The position numbers were made by a program, and so were the translations under genes. This document shows, piece by piece, positions 1 through 7,541 of a stretch of DNA of 34,647 nucleotides (positions are counted from its first letter, which is position 1; each line of letters opens with the position of its first letter). The notes beneath the pieces are model-generated. The model was not told where the DNA came from. It was given only the letters and a program-made list of their open reading frames with translations, and searched no databases. The stretch comes from Clostridia bacterium (lineage in GTDB: Bacteria; Bacillota; Clostridia; Oscillospirales; Acutalibacteraceae), in assembly GCA_017380575.1 (NCBI GenBank), contig JAFODS010000001.1, forward strand, positions 96,713-131,359, written 5' to 3'.

Positions 1-495
1 CTTGCCTTCGGGCACTGTTACGGGGAAGCTCACGTCAGAGGATTCTCTTGTAATTTCAAGAATATACTTTTCATCAAGTGTTTCACCGTTTACCATAACC
101 TGACCTGAAACAAAGTTGATGTCAACTGTCTGGCCTGCGGTTGCGATAACTCTCTTGATGTAAGGTTCGCCGTTCTGCGGTTCGCCCTCGTGGTTTACCA
201 TATTTTCGTCAGGAGTGAAAACAACGATGTCGCCGTATTCGTATTCACTCTGCGGCATTGTGATAAGCCAGTCGCCGTTCTGAAGTGTGGGAAGCATTGA
301 TTCGCCGACAACGCTTGCAGGACGGAAAACGAACGTGAAGAGAATGAATATTATAACAATAGCTGTTACGATTGAACCGCCAAGGTCAAAAATCCTGAGC
401 CATTTTTTTCTGTGTTTCTTTGCCTGTTCAGGTGTCATTCCGTCTGTAAGATACTCGGTGCGTTCAACCTGAACCTTACGCTTGCTTAAAAACAT
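1..495 (-). CDS. lepB: Signal peptidase I (C-terminus cut by window edge)
   Basis: Membrane serine protease (family S26A) that removes signal peptides from exported proteins. The first 165 residues are visible. A charged cytoplasmic N-terminus is followed by one membrane segment at about residues 38-58 and then the catalytic region. The nucleophile is Ser66 in GESMLPTL and the general base is Lys114 in YIKRVIA; both match the family. The start follows a clear GGAGG eight bases upstream. The frame is still open at base 1, so the C-terminal boxes lie outside. It is downstream of rplS on the same strand, the usual Firmicute order rplS-lepB. The single N-terminal membrane segment is typical of Gram-positive SipS-type enzymes. 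Confidence 0.95.
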   Translation of the reverse strand, partial: MFLSKRKVQVERTEYLTDGMTPEQAKKHRKKWLRIFDLGGSIVTAIVIIFILFTFVFRPASVVGESMLPTLQNGDWLITMPQSEYEYGDIVVFTPDENMVNHEGEPQNGEPYIKRVIATAGQTVDINFVSGQVMVNGETLDEKYILEITRESSDVSFPVTVPEGK

Positions 496-548
496 AGCGT
501 TACCTCCGATACGTGAGAGCATATATTGTAAAGTATAATTATAAATTG

Positions 549-585
549 AAAAAAGGGCATGGCGAAGCGTAAGCCTCCCATACCC
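549..585 (-). terminator. Rho-independent terminator after rplS
   Basis: On the minus strand GGGTATGG pairs with CCATGCCC (one G-U pair) and is followed by six T. It lies 40 bases past the rplS stop and would separate rplS from lepB, at least partly. Confidence 0.7.
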
Positions 586-624
586 TCAACGGTACGGCAC
601 TGCGTACCTTCAGCTCTTGGTTGA

Positions 625-972
625 TTAGCCGATCTGCTGCTTAACTTTAGCTGCCTTACCGACTCTGTCACGCAGATAGTAGAGCTTGCTTCTGCGTACT
701 TTACCTGTTCTGATAAGCTCGATCTTATCAACGTTGGGGGAGTGAATCGGGAAGACTCTCTCAACACCAACACCGTATGATACACGGCGAACAGTAAATG
801 TTTCGGAAACACCGCTGCCCTTACGAGCGATTACTGTACCCTCGAAAGCCTGGAGTCTTTCTCTTTCGCCTTCACGGATCTTAACCCAGATCTTGATTGT
901 GTTACCGACTTTGATTGCTTCGGAAACCTCAGCCTTGAGGCTGTCCTGTGCGATTAACTTAAGTGCGTCCAT
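625..972 (-). CDS. rplS: 50S ribosomal protein L19
   Basis: Component of the large ribosomal subunit, located at the 30S-50S interface. The protein is 115 residues from MDALKLIAQ, the usual family length, with the basic [19 protein letters not shown] region near the C-terminus. The start at 972 is chosen because GGGAGG lies just upstream. The open frame continues 26 codons further up, but that extension is leader sequence with no ribosome site and no L19 homology. It is followed by a terminator and lepB. Confidence 0.97.
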   Translation of the reverse strand: MDALKLIAQDSLKAEVSEAIKVGNTIKIWVKIREGERERLQAFEGTVIARKGSGVSETFTVRRVSYGVGVERVFPIHSPNVDKIELIRTGKVRRSKLYYLRDRVGKAAKVKQQIG

Positions 973-1097
973 TACAGACACCTCCCATAGAATTTCAGGC
1001 GTTCGTACGAGATTACTCTCCAGAGGACCGTCCGCTTTAATGTTGGGCATTAAACCCCGCTACAAGGCATACTTATCCCTGCAGTGGTCAGAAATGC
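973..1097 (-). promoter_or_regulatory. 5' untranslated leader of rplS (possible L19 leader)
   Basis: About 125 bases lie between the predicted transcription start and the rplS ATG. They contain several short palindromes, such as GGACGGTCC. Firmicute rplS often carries an autoregulatory L19 leader RNA. I did not confirm the consensus, so the call rests on position and length only. Confidence 0.25.
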
Positions 1098-1103
1098 TTA
1101 GAT

Positions 1104-1132
1104 ATGTTATCACAAACTGTACATAAATGCAA
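1104..1132 (-). promoter_or_regulatory. Candidate rplS promoter
   Basis: Minus-strand TTGCAT and TAACAT are separated by 17 bases, just downstream of the 1149-1823 gene. If used, it makes rplS a unit separate from the radical-SAM pair. Confidence 0.4.
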
Positions 1133-1148
1133 GTGTTTTTTTAAAATT

Positions 1149-1823
1149 TCAGCGGAAATTTTCATTATTTTTTGTGATAAGTTTTTTGCGTACTATATGT
1201 AGTTGAGCATGTTTGAGGGAAACACAATTTTCAATTGTTTCAACAAGTAAAGAGGGGTTAAGGTTGTGTGTATTTCCTGCCGCAAGGACACACTGAAGGT
1301 TAACTATGTTATCGGATGAAGTGATTTTTGCATCAAAAATCATATCGATAAGGTTAACCTGCTTCATAATCTTGCGGTGACCCTTTTTGCCCGGCTTTTC
1401 AGCCATAAGCTCGTCACCCTTCATAAGCTCGTCGGCCTTACTGCAGAAAGCGGAAGCTTCTTCGCTTGTTGCAAAAACGATTTTTACGAAATACTGAGCC
1501 TTTTCAATAAGCTTTGCATCGTGTACAGGAGCACCGACAGAAAGAATTTTCAACCCCTCGGGCAGAGTTTCGTTGAGCCTTGTTTTGATTTCTTCATCTG
1601 TCATATCGCCTTCAATGCGGATGTCCATATATTCGCAGTCGCTTGACTGACCGAGTGAAAGAGGAAGCGCAAAAGCGATATACGGATGAGGGTTGAAACC
1701 CTCTGTGTACCACATCGGAAGCTGTGCACGTCTTACGGCACGTGTCATCATTCTGTTAACGTCGAGGTGAGAGATGTAAATCGCTCTGCCTGTTTTTGAA
1801 AAATTAAGCCTTACTGAGCGCAT
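1149..1823 (-). CDS. TIGR03936/DUF2344 radical-SAM-linked protein
   Basis: A 224-residue protein of the DUF2344 family, whose members sit beside or are fused to TIGR03960 radical-SAM proteins. The N-terminus carries the family hallmarks: a basic opening strand, YISHLD at residues 17-22, and the stretch EGFNPHPYIAFALPL. The start at 1823 has GGAGG eight bases upstream. The first 20 bases overlap the end of the upstream radical-SAM gene, implying translational coupling. The biochemical role is not established; the partnership suggests the two proteins act together, possibly in RNA or protein modification. In many Clostridia an RNase G gene and rplU follow, but here rplS follows. Confidence 0.9.
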   Translation of the reverse strand: MRSVRLNFSKTGRAIYISHLDVNRMMTRAVRRAQLPMWYTEGFNPHPYIAFALPLSLGQSSDCEYMDIRIEGDMTDEEIKTRLNETLPEGLKILSVGAPVHDAKLIEKAQYFVKIVFATSEEASAFCSKADELMKGDELMAEKPGKKGHRKIMKQVNLIDMIFDAKITSSDNIVNLQCVLAAGNTHNLNPSLLVETIENCVSLKHAQLHIVRKKLITKNNENFR

Positions 1824-3654
1824 CGCATTTACCTCCGTTAAGTTTATTTGAGCCGCAGCCTGCACACTGAATTCTGCAGTGCGGAGTAGTTATGCTTTCA
1901 TGAGCCTTTTTGTTTTCGTTGATAAGGAACTTCTTGCTTATGCCGTAGTCAAGGTGATCCCACGGAAGAATTTCTTCAAAATCACGGCGGCGGTTAGCGT
2001 AGAATTTCGGGTCAAGCTCTGCTTCTTCGAAAGCTTCCATCCACATATCGTATTTAAACTGGTCATCCCAGCTGTCAAATTTGCAACCTTTTTTCCAAGC
2101 GAGCTCAATAACCTTTGAAAGACGTCTGTCACCGCGGGCAAGAACGCCTTCCATAAAGCTCGTCTGGGTTGTATGGGTTGAAATCTTTATTTTCTTTGTT
2201 GTAACGCTTTGCATAAGGTGCTCCTGCTTTTCAGCAAGCATTTCCTGTGTATCCTGAGGCTCCCACTGGAAAGGTGTGAACGGCTTCGGAACGAATGAAG
2301 AAGCACTTATGCTGACCTGAACGCCTTTTCCCTTCGGTCTGTCGGGATTGCGGTAATATTCGTCAACAACTCTCTGTCCGAGCTGTGCAATTCCTGCAAC
2401 GTCGTCGAGAGTTTCTGTCGGAAGACCGATCATAAAGTAAAGCTTAACGGCTGTCCATCCGCCTGCGAATGCCTTGTCAACGGTAGACATAACGTCCTCT
2501 TCGGTAACGTTTTTGTTGATTGCATCGCGAAGACGCTGTGTACCTGCCTCGGGTGCGAATGTGAGTGAGCTTCTGCGGACAACGGCAAGCTTTTCCATAA
2601 GCTCGTCAGAGAAGTTATCAACACGAAGAGAGGGAAGGGCTACATTGATTTTCTCTTTGATTGTCCAGTCAAGCATTGAATTAAGAAGCGGCTGAAGTCC
2701 CGTATAATCGCTTGTGCTGAGTGAACAGAGTGAGATTTCGTCATAGCCCGATGTTTCGCAAAGCTTTTTGCACTGTGCTTCAACAACCTCGGGTGATTTT
2801 TCACGGATAGGTCTGTAAAGGAAGCCTGCCTGACAGAATCGGCAGCCACGGATACATCCGCGGAAGATTTCTGCTGTAACTCTGTCGTGAACAACCTCGA
2901 TTGACGGCACGATGAACTTTTCAGGGTAAACTGCCTTGTTCATATCGGAAACAATCGCTTTTTCAGCCTTTTCGGGTGCTGTTTCCTTTGCTGTTACGCT
3001 TGCGATTGTGCCGTCAGCATTGTATTCAACGTCGTAGAAAGCCGGAACGTAAAATCCTTTATGAGTTGCAACATCACGAAGGAAATCAAGCTTAGAAGAG
3101 CCGAGCTCCTTGTGCTTTTTAACAAGAGAGATAAGAAGGTCTGTTGTTTCCTCACCGTCACCGAGCATAAACACGTCGATAAAATCTGCCATCGGCTCCG
3201 CGTTACAAGCACACGGACCGCCCGCAACAACAATCGGTGTGAGGTCAGGTCTGTCCTTCGAATAAATCGGCACACCTGCAAGGTCAAGCATATTAAGAAC
3301 ATTTGAAAAGCTCAGCTCGTACTGAAGAGTGAAACCGATGAGATCAAAATCCTTAACACTGTCACCGCTTTCGAGTGCCCAGAGAGGGATGTGGTTCTCT
3401 CTCATCTTTTCTTCCATATCGTTATCGGGTGCAAAAACACGCTCGCACCAGGCATCGTCACGGTTGTTGACAACGGAATAAAGAATTTTCATTCCGAGGT
3501 GCGACATTCCGATTTCGTAAGTATCGGGGAAGCAGAAAGCGTAGCGGACTGCAACGTCAACCTTGTTTTTGATAACGCTGTTAAGCTCGCCACCGACGTA
3601 ACGTCCCGGCTTCTGCACTTCAAGTAAAATTTTCTGTATTTTTTCAGAAAGCAT
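1804..3654 (-). CDS. TIGR03960-family B12-binding-like radical SAM protein
   Basis: A 616-residue protein. The N-terminal ~240 residues resemble the cobalamin-binding Rossmann region of B12-dependent radical-SAM proteins. The radical-SAM core follows, with the iron-sulfur cysteines Cys267, Cys271 and Cys274 in GCIRGCRFC. The C-terminus ends in a small Cys-rich tail with HCRIQCAGCG. The start at 3654 has GAGG upstream; ten more in-frame codons precede it without support. The substrate is unknown for this family. It overlaps the DUF2344 gene by 20 bases and a good promoter lies 33 bases upstream. Confidence 0.93.
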   Translation of the reverse strand: MLSEKIQKILLEVQKPGRYVGGELNSVIKNKVDVAVRYAFCFPDTYEIGMSHLGMKILYSVVNNRDDAWCERVFAPDNDMEEKMRENHIPLWALESGDSVKDFDLIGFTLQYELSFSNVLNMLDLAGVPIYSKDRPDLTPIVVAGGPCACNAEPMADFIDVFMLGDGEETTDLLISLVKKHKELGSSKLDFLRDVATHKGFYVPAFYDVEYNADGTIASVTAKETAPEKAEKAIVSDMNKAVYPEKFIVPSIEVVHDRVTAEIFRGCIRGCRFCQAGFLYRPIREKSPEVVEAQCKKLCETSGYDEISLCSLSTSDYTGLQPLLNSMLDWTIKEKINVALPSLRVDNFSDELMEKLAVVRRSSLTFAPEAGTQRLRDAINKNVTEEDVMSTVDKAFAGGWTAVKLYFMIGLPTETLDDVAGIAQLGQRVVDEYYRNPDRPKGKGVQVSISASSFVPKPFTPFQWEPQDTQEMLAEKQEHLMQSVTTKKIKISTHTTQTSFMEGVLARGDRRLSKVIELAWKKGCKFDSWDDQFKYDMWMEAFEEAELDPKFYANRRRDFEEILPWDHLDYGISKKFLINENKKAHESITTPHCRIQCAGCGSNKLNGGKCDALSKA

Positions 3655-3686
3655 AATAAATCCTCGCCAAATCAAAATATACAATT

Positions 3687-3715
3687 ATTTTACTATGTTT
3701 TGTCCAATTTTTCAA
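3687..3715 (-). promoter_or_regulatory. Promoter of the radical-SAM pair
   Basis: Minus-strand TTGAAA and TAAAAT with a 17-base spacer lie immediately upstream of the 3654 start. Confidence 0.55.
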
Positions 3716-3791
3716 GTGCAGAGGTGCATATTAAAAGTTACTTAATGAAGAGGAAACAATTGTATACTATTATAAGTGTCAAGGAAGTGAT

Positions 3792-3826
3792 TTAAAACCG
3801 GACTGCTTCAACGAGGCAGTCCGGTT
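3792..3826 (-). terminator. Terminator after the FAD oxidoreductase gene
   Basis: A perfect 11-bp stem (AACCGGACTGC with its complement) with a 9-base loop is followed on the minus strand by TTTTAAA. It lies just past the 3852 stop. Confidence 0.75.
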
Positions 3827-3851
3827 CGCTATACATTATATAATATAAATA

Positions 3852-5453
3852 TTAAAACTCATCACTCAATACCGCATGTGCACAGCGGATGCCGTCAACT
3901 GCTGCGGAAACGATTCCGCCTGCATATCCTGCACCTTCACCGCAGGGGTAAAGACCTCTTACTTTAAGTGCCTGATAAAATTCATCGCGGACGATTCTTA
4001 CGGGTGAGGATGAACGTGTTTCGGGTGCTGTAAGCACAGCGTCGGGAAGGTCAAACCCCTTGAGCTGTTGTCCCATCTTAACAATTGCATCAGCCATTGT
4101 GTCTGCAACCTTCTTGGGAAGCACCTCACGGATATCACCCATCTTAACTCCCGTCGGGCAGGATGGATTAACGCTTCCGAGCTGAGTGGATTTGACATTC
4201 TGCAGGAAGTCTCCGACAAGTTGTGCAGGTGCAGTGAAATCACCGCCGCCGCAACGGAAGGCTTTTTCTTCGATTTCACGCTGAAGCTTAAAGCCTGCGA
4301 GCGGATGGTCGCTTCCGAAATCCTCAGGTTCGATTCCGACAAGAAGTGCGGAGTTCGAATTTTCCTCGTCACGGGCAAAGTTACTCATACCGTTTACAAC
4401 AACACCGCCGTTTTCACTTGCTGCGGCAACAACCGTACCGCCCGGACACATACAGAATGTATATGCACCTCTGCCGTGGGGCGGGTGGCAGGCGAGCTTG
4501 TAGTCTGCCGCACCGAGTGCAGGATGTCCTGCGAACTTGCCGTACTGTGAACGGTTGATCATCTCTCTGGGATGCTCGATTCTTGCACCGACAGAGAATG
4601 GCTTCTGCATAATATCTATACCTTTATTATATAACATTTCAACGGTATCCTTTGCAGAGTGTCCGATTGCAAGAATAAGACTGTCTGTTTCAAGATCAAC
4701 GGTTTCGCCATTTTCATTTATAAATGTCACACCGTGAATAACTCCGTTTGCGATAATCACATTCGTAAGCTGACACGAGAAAAACACGTCACCACCGAGA
4801 GCTTTGATTTCTTCTCGCATATTCTTTACAACCTGAACGAGCTTGTCTGTGCCGATGTGCGGACGCCATGAGTAAAGAATTTCTTCGGGTGCACCGAACT
4901 CAACGAAGTCAAGGAAAACCTTTCTGCAAAGCTTGTCCTTGATTCCTGTTGTCAGCTTGCCGTCAGAGAATGTGCCTGCACCGCCTTCACCGAACTGTAC
5001 ATTTGAGGTTTCGTCGATAACCTTTGTTGTCCAGAATTTGTTAACGTCGGCTGTACGTCTGTCAATGTCGCGGCCTCTTTCAAGAACAATCGGACGCAGT
5101 CCCGCACGGGCGAGTGTCAATGCTGCCCACATTCCTCCGGGACCGAAGCCTGCAATAACAGGGCGGAGATTGCTCTTTCTTTTGCTTTCGGGCAAGGTGT
5201 ATGAAAACGGCTCGGTTATCATCGCTTTCTTGCAACCGCTTCTTTCAAGAAGCTCGGTTTCGTCACCGTCAACGGTAACGTCGACGCTGTAAACGAAGAA
5301 AAGATTATCCTTCTTTCTTGAGTCAAGCGATTTCCTTGCGATTTCAAGTGTTCTGATTTTTCTCTTCGGGCAACGCAATGCCTTTGCAGCAGCAGCAAGG
5401 ACATCTTCCTGAGTTGCTTCGAGAGGGAGTTTTATTTCGTTGATTCTTATCAT
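3852..5453 (-). CDS. NAD(P)/FAD-dependent oxidoreductase, COG2509 type
   Basis: A 533-residue flavoprotein of the uncharacterised FAD-dependent dehydrogenase group (COG2509). Residues 1-90 form a small N-terminal domain typical of the group. The FAD-binding dinucleotide motif GxGxxG is at Gly102, Gly104 and Gly107. A second FAD-contacting block, GEGGAGTFSDGKL, follows, and the C-terminal GLYPCGEGAGYAGGI is the expected FAD-closing motif. The substrate is not known. It is monocistronic: a promoter 41 bases upstream and a strong terminator downstream. The ribosome site is weak. Confidence 0.9.
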   Translation of the reverse strand: MIRINEIKLPLEATQEDVLAAAAKALRCPKRKIRTLEIARKSLDSRKKDNLFFVYSVDVTVDGDETELLERSGCKKAMITEPFSYTLPESKRKSNLRPVIAGFGPGGMWAALTLARAGLRPIVLERGRDIDRRTADVNKFWTTKVIDETSNVQFGEGGAGTFSDGKLTTGIKDKLCRKVFLDFVEFGAPEEILYSWRPHIGTDKLVQVVKNMREEIKALGGDVFFSCQLTNVIIANGVIHGVTFINENGETVDLETDSLILAIGHSAKDTVEMLYNKGIDIMQKPFSVGARIEHPREMINRSQYGKFAGHPALGAADYKLACHPPHGRGAYTFCMCPGGTVVAAASENGGVVVNGMSNFARDEENSNSALLVGIEPEDFGSDHPLAGFKLQREIEEKAFRCGGGDFTAPAQLVGDFLQNVKSTQLGSVNPSCPTGVKMGDIREVLPKKVADTMADAIVKMGQQLKGFDLPDAVLTAPETRSSSPVRIVRDEFYQALKVRGLYPCGEGAGYAGGIVSAAVDGIRCAHAVLSDEF

Positions 5454-5493
5454 AATTTTATCGCCACTTATAAAAAATTTAATATTACATCAT

Positions 5494-5522
5494 ATTTTAA
5501 CAAAACAGACAGCTAAAGTCAA
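5494..5522 (-). promoter_or_regulatory. Promoter of the FAD oxidoreductase gene
   Basis: Minus-strand TTGACT and TAAAAT are spaced by 17 bases. Between here and the plus-strand promoter at 5627 I see only AT-rich sequence and a single DnaA-box-like TTATCCACT. Confidence 0.6.
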
Positions 5523-5626
5523 TTCGCACATTTAGTGTTATTGTGAGGGCTTATCCACTATCGCTTGGGAAAAACCGCAAAGCCTTTGATATCAAGCGTT
5601 TTGTGTGAAAAAATGCACAAAAACTA

Positions 5627-5655
5627 TTGACAAACATTGATACATCTGCTAAAAT
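5627..5655 (+). promoter_or_regulatory. Promoter of the rpmG-secE-nusG operon
   Basis: TTGACA, a 17-base spacer and TAAAAT: a near-consensus sigma-A promoter that starts a leader of about 120 bases before rpmG. Confidence 0.8.
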
Positions 5656-5660
5656 ATCTG

Positions 5661-5775
5661 TACCTCTTGTAGAGGGTTCTTTTTTTGTGCCCTCTTTTAG
5701 GAACTTACAGGGTGTAAGGTCCGTTACGAGGGAGGCTTTAAAGGTCCGGATTAACCGGTAAAATGGAGGTGCCGA
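5661..5775 (+). promoter_or_regulatory. Structured leader of rpmG with competing hairpins
   Basis: Near the presumed +1, CCTCT-TGT-AGAGG (5663-5675) forms a tight hairpin followed by a run of T at 5680-5686. Its right arm, AGAGGG (5671-5676), can instead pair with CCCTCT (5690-5695). A further hairpin, CTTACA-GGG-TGTAAG, starts at 5704. The ribosome site GGAGG is at 5765. The mutually exclusive pairings suggest attenuation or autoregulation; I do not recognise a named family. Confidence 0.45.
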
Positions 5776-5779
5776 AGAA

Positions 5780-5929
5780 ATGAGAGTCAAAGTTACACTT
5801 GCATGCACAGAATGCAAACAGCGCAATTATGACACAATGAAGAACAAGAAGAACACACCCGACAGGTTGGAGATGAACAAGTATTGCAGATTCTGCAAAA
5901 AGCATACTCTCCACAAAGAAACGAAGTAA
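5780..5929 (+). CDS. rpmG: 50S ribosomal protein L33 (zinc-binding form)
   Basis: A 49-residue ribosomal protein beginning [12 protein letters not shown]. It keeps both Cys pairs (Cys9/Cys12 and Cys36/Cys39), so it is the C+ zinc-binding paralogue. In several Firmicutes, zinc-independent C- copies replace this form under zinc limitation. A GGAGG lies 11 bases before the ATG. It is the first gene of rpmG-secE-nusG-rplK-rplA, with secE 18 bases downstream. Confidence 0.96.
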   Translation: MRVKVTLACTECKQRNYDTMKNKKNTPDRLEMNKYCRFCKKHTLHKETK

Positions 5930-5947
5930 GCTGGGAGGATAACTGCT

Positions 5948-6334
5948 ATGGCTAACAAAGAAAGCTCAGAAGCAGCAAAGAAGATTGCTAACGCTGAAAA
6001 GGAAAAGACTTCCAAGAAGCCCAAGAAGAATAAGAAGAATATCTTCAAGGCAATCGCTCGCTTCTTCAAAGACCTTAAGGGCGAAGTTAAGAAGATCACT
6101 TGGCCCGCAGGCAAAGAAGTTGTTAAGGGAACATTGATCACACTTGCTTGTATCGCAGTAATCGGTGTTGCAGTTTTCCTTGTAGACCTTGGTCTTACAA
6201 GCGGTATCGATGCTCTTCGTGAAGCAGCAGAGAACAGAACAACTGCTTCTACAACAGCTCAGACAACAGTTGCAACAACAGCGCCGACAACAGCGCCTGC
6301 AACAAGCACAGCAGCACCTACAGCTGCTGAATAA
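5948..6334 (+). CDS. secE: Preprotein translocase subunit SecE with a Thr/Ala-rich tail
   Basis: Essential SecYEG subunit that clamps SecY in the cytoplasmic membrane. It is 128 residues long; typical single-span SecE proteins are about 60-75. A Lys-rich N-terminal stretch (16-31) precedes the amphipathic helix with the family motif GEVKKITWP (45-53), and the membrane span is at about 61-84. After the span comes an unusual low-complexity tail, residues 97-128, made almost only of Thr, Ala and Pro. Given SecE topology the tail should be extracytoplasmic. The ribosome site GGGAGG and tight spacing to rpmG and nusG support the reading frame. Confidence 0.95.
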   Translation: MANKESSEAAKKIANAEKEKTSKKPKKNKKNIFKAIARFFKDLKGEVKKITWPAGKEVVKGTLITLACIAVIGVAVFLVDLGLTSGIDALREAAENRTTASTTAQTTVATTAPTTAPATSTAAPTAAE

Positions 6335-6358
6335 TTAAGAGTATACGGAGGAAAGGCA

Positions 6359-6919
6359 ATGTCTAATGACTCCAGATGGTATGTTGTGCATACCTACTCA
6401 GGCTACGAGAATAAAGTAGCAACAAACATCTTGAAGGCTGCGGAAAACCGTAAGATGCAGGATGAGATTTTCGAAGTCAAAATCCCGACCGAAACAGTTG
6501 TTGAGGTTCGTGAGGACGGCAAGACCCGTGAGGTTGAGCGTAAAATCTTCCCCGGCTATGTTATGGTTAAAATCGCAACATTCCTTGACGAAAACGATAT
6601 GCCGAAAATCAGCGATGAAGCTTGGCTTGTAATCCGCGGAACACGCGGTGCAACAGGTTTTGTCGGTCCCGAGGGTAAGCCCGTTCCCCTTACAGAAGAG
6701 GAAGTTTACAGACTCGGTGTTGAAAAGAAGGTTGTCGAAGTCAAGTACGAAGTTGGCGACACAGTCAACATCATTGACGAAATCTTTGAAGGTTTCTCAG
6801 GAACTGTTGAAGAAATCGACCTTGATAACAATAAGGTTAAGGTTACAGTTTCTGCTTTGTTCGGTAAGGAAACATTGGTTGAGCTTGAGCTTGATCAGGT
6901 TGAAGTTGTTACCGATTAA
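6359..6919 (+). CDS. nusG: Transcription termination/antitermination factor NusG
   Basis: Transcription elongation factor that binds RNA polymerase and modulates pausing and termination. It has 186 residues. The NGN domain opens with RWYVVHTYSGYENKVA, and KIFPGYVMVK and RGTRGATGFVG follow. The C-terminal KOW domain begins near residue 130 (VGDTVNIIDEIFEGFSGTVEEID); the usual DGPF of that loop is replaced by DEIF. The start has GGAGG upstream and lies 24 bases after secE. A structured gap precedes rplK. Confidence 0.97.
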   Translation: MSNDSRWYVVHTYSGYENKVATNILKAAENRKMQDEIFEVKIPTETVVEVREDGKTREVERKIFPGYVMVKIATFLDENDMPKISDEAWLVIRGTRGATGFVGPEGKPVPLTEEEVYRLGVEKKVVEVKYEVGDTVNIIDEIFEGFSGTVEEIDLDNNKVKVTVSALFGKETLVELELDQVEVVTD

Positions 6920-6939
6920 TCGAAAATCAGTTTTACGTG

Positions 6940-7056
6940 ATAATTAAGCGTTTTCGCTTTAATTATATACCCCTTTGGGTATGGAGCTCCGGCTCCCCGT
7001 GGGAGGAGCAAAAAACTTTTCAATTGCTCCGCCGAACCACATATTTTGGAGGTGCA
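6940..7056 (+). promoter_or_regulatory. Structured leader before rplK (candidate L1/L11 control region)
   Basis: Three hairpins in series: ATAATTAAGCG-TTTT-CGCTTTAATTAT (6940-6966), ATACCC-CTTT-GGGTAT (6967-6982), and a GC-rich set using GGAGC/GCTCC (6983-7009) that ends in an A run. ATGGAGC (6981-6987) and GTGGGAGG (6999-7006) recall the L1-binding arm of 23S rRNA. The first hairpin could also act as a weak terminator after nusG. Regulatory use is inferred. Confidence 0.4.
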
Positions 7057-7060
7057 AAAA

Positions 7061-7486
7061 ATGGCTCAGAAGGTAGTAGGCTTTATTAAGCTTCAGATCC
7101 CTGCAGGTAAGGCAACACCGGCTCCCCCGGTTGGTCCTGCTTTAGGTCAGCATGGTGTTAACATCATGGCATTCACTAAGGAATTCAACGAGCGTACAAA
7201 GAACGACGTAGGTCTTATCATCCCCGTTGTAATCACAGTTTATGCAGACCGTTCATTCACATTCGTTACAAAGACACCGCCCGCAGCTGTTCTTATCAAG
7301 AAGGCTTGTGGCATCGAAAGCGGTTCAGGTGTACCGAACAAGACAAAGGTAGCAACAATCACAAGCGAGCAGGTTAGGAAAATCGCTGAACAGAAAATGC
7401 CCGACTTGAATGCAGCAAACATCGAGACAGCTATGTCTATGATCGCTGGTACTGCACGCAGCATGGGTGTTACTGTAGTAGACTAA
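7061..7486 (+). CDS. rplK: 50S ribosomal protein L11
   Basis: Base of the GTPase-associated stalk of the large subunit, binding 23S rRNA. It has 141 residues, the standard length. The N-terminal domain holds the proline-rich [23 protein letters not shown], and the RNA-binding C-terminal domain ends with [12 protein letters not shown]. The start at 7061 has GGAGG upstream; an in-frame start 5 codons earlier has no ribosome site. A hairpin and rplA follow. Confidence 0.98.
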   Translation: MAQKVVGFIKLQIPAGKATPAPPVGPALGQHGVNIMAFTKEFNERTKNDVGLIIPVVITVYADRSFTFVTKTPPAAVLIKKACGIESGSGVPNKTKVATITSEQVRKIAEQKMPDLNAANIETAMSMIAGTARSMGVTVVD

Positions 7487-7502
7487 TCTCCCGCGTGGGA
7501 GG
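7487..7502 (+). promoter_or_regulatory. Hairpin between rplK and rplA with GTGGGAGG
   Basis: CTCCC-GCGT-GGGAG immediately after the rplK stop. Its right side, GTGGGAGG (7495-7502), repeats the octamer seen in the rplK leader at 6999-7006. There is no T run, so it is not a terminator. Possible L1 site (inference). Confidence 0.35.
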
Positions 7503-7541
7503 AAACATCCGATTAACCACTTTGTAGGGAGGAATTAACTA

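Noticed and set aside
973-1050. 26-codon N-terminal extension of L19
   Set aside because: No ribosome site and no family similarity; this is the mRNA leader.
5548-5556. DnaA-box-like TTATCCACT
   Set aside because: A single 8/9 match with no cluster, no AT-rich unwinding region and no dnaA or dnaN nearby; not an origin.
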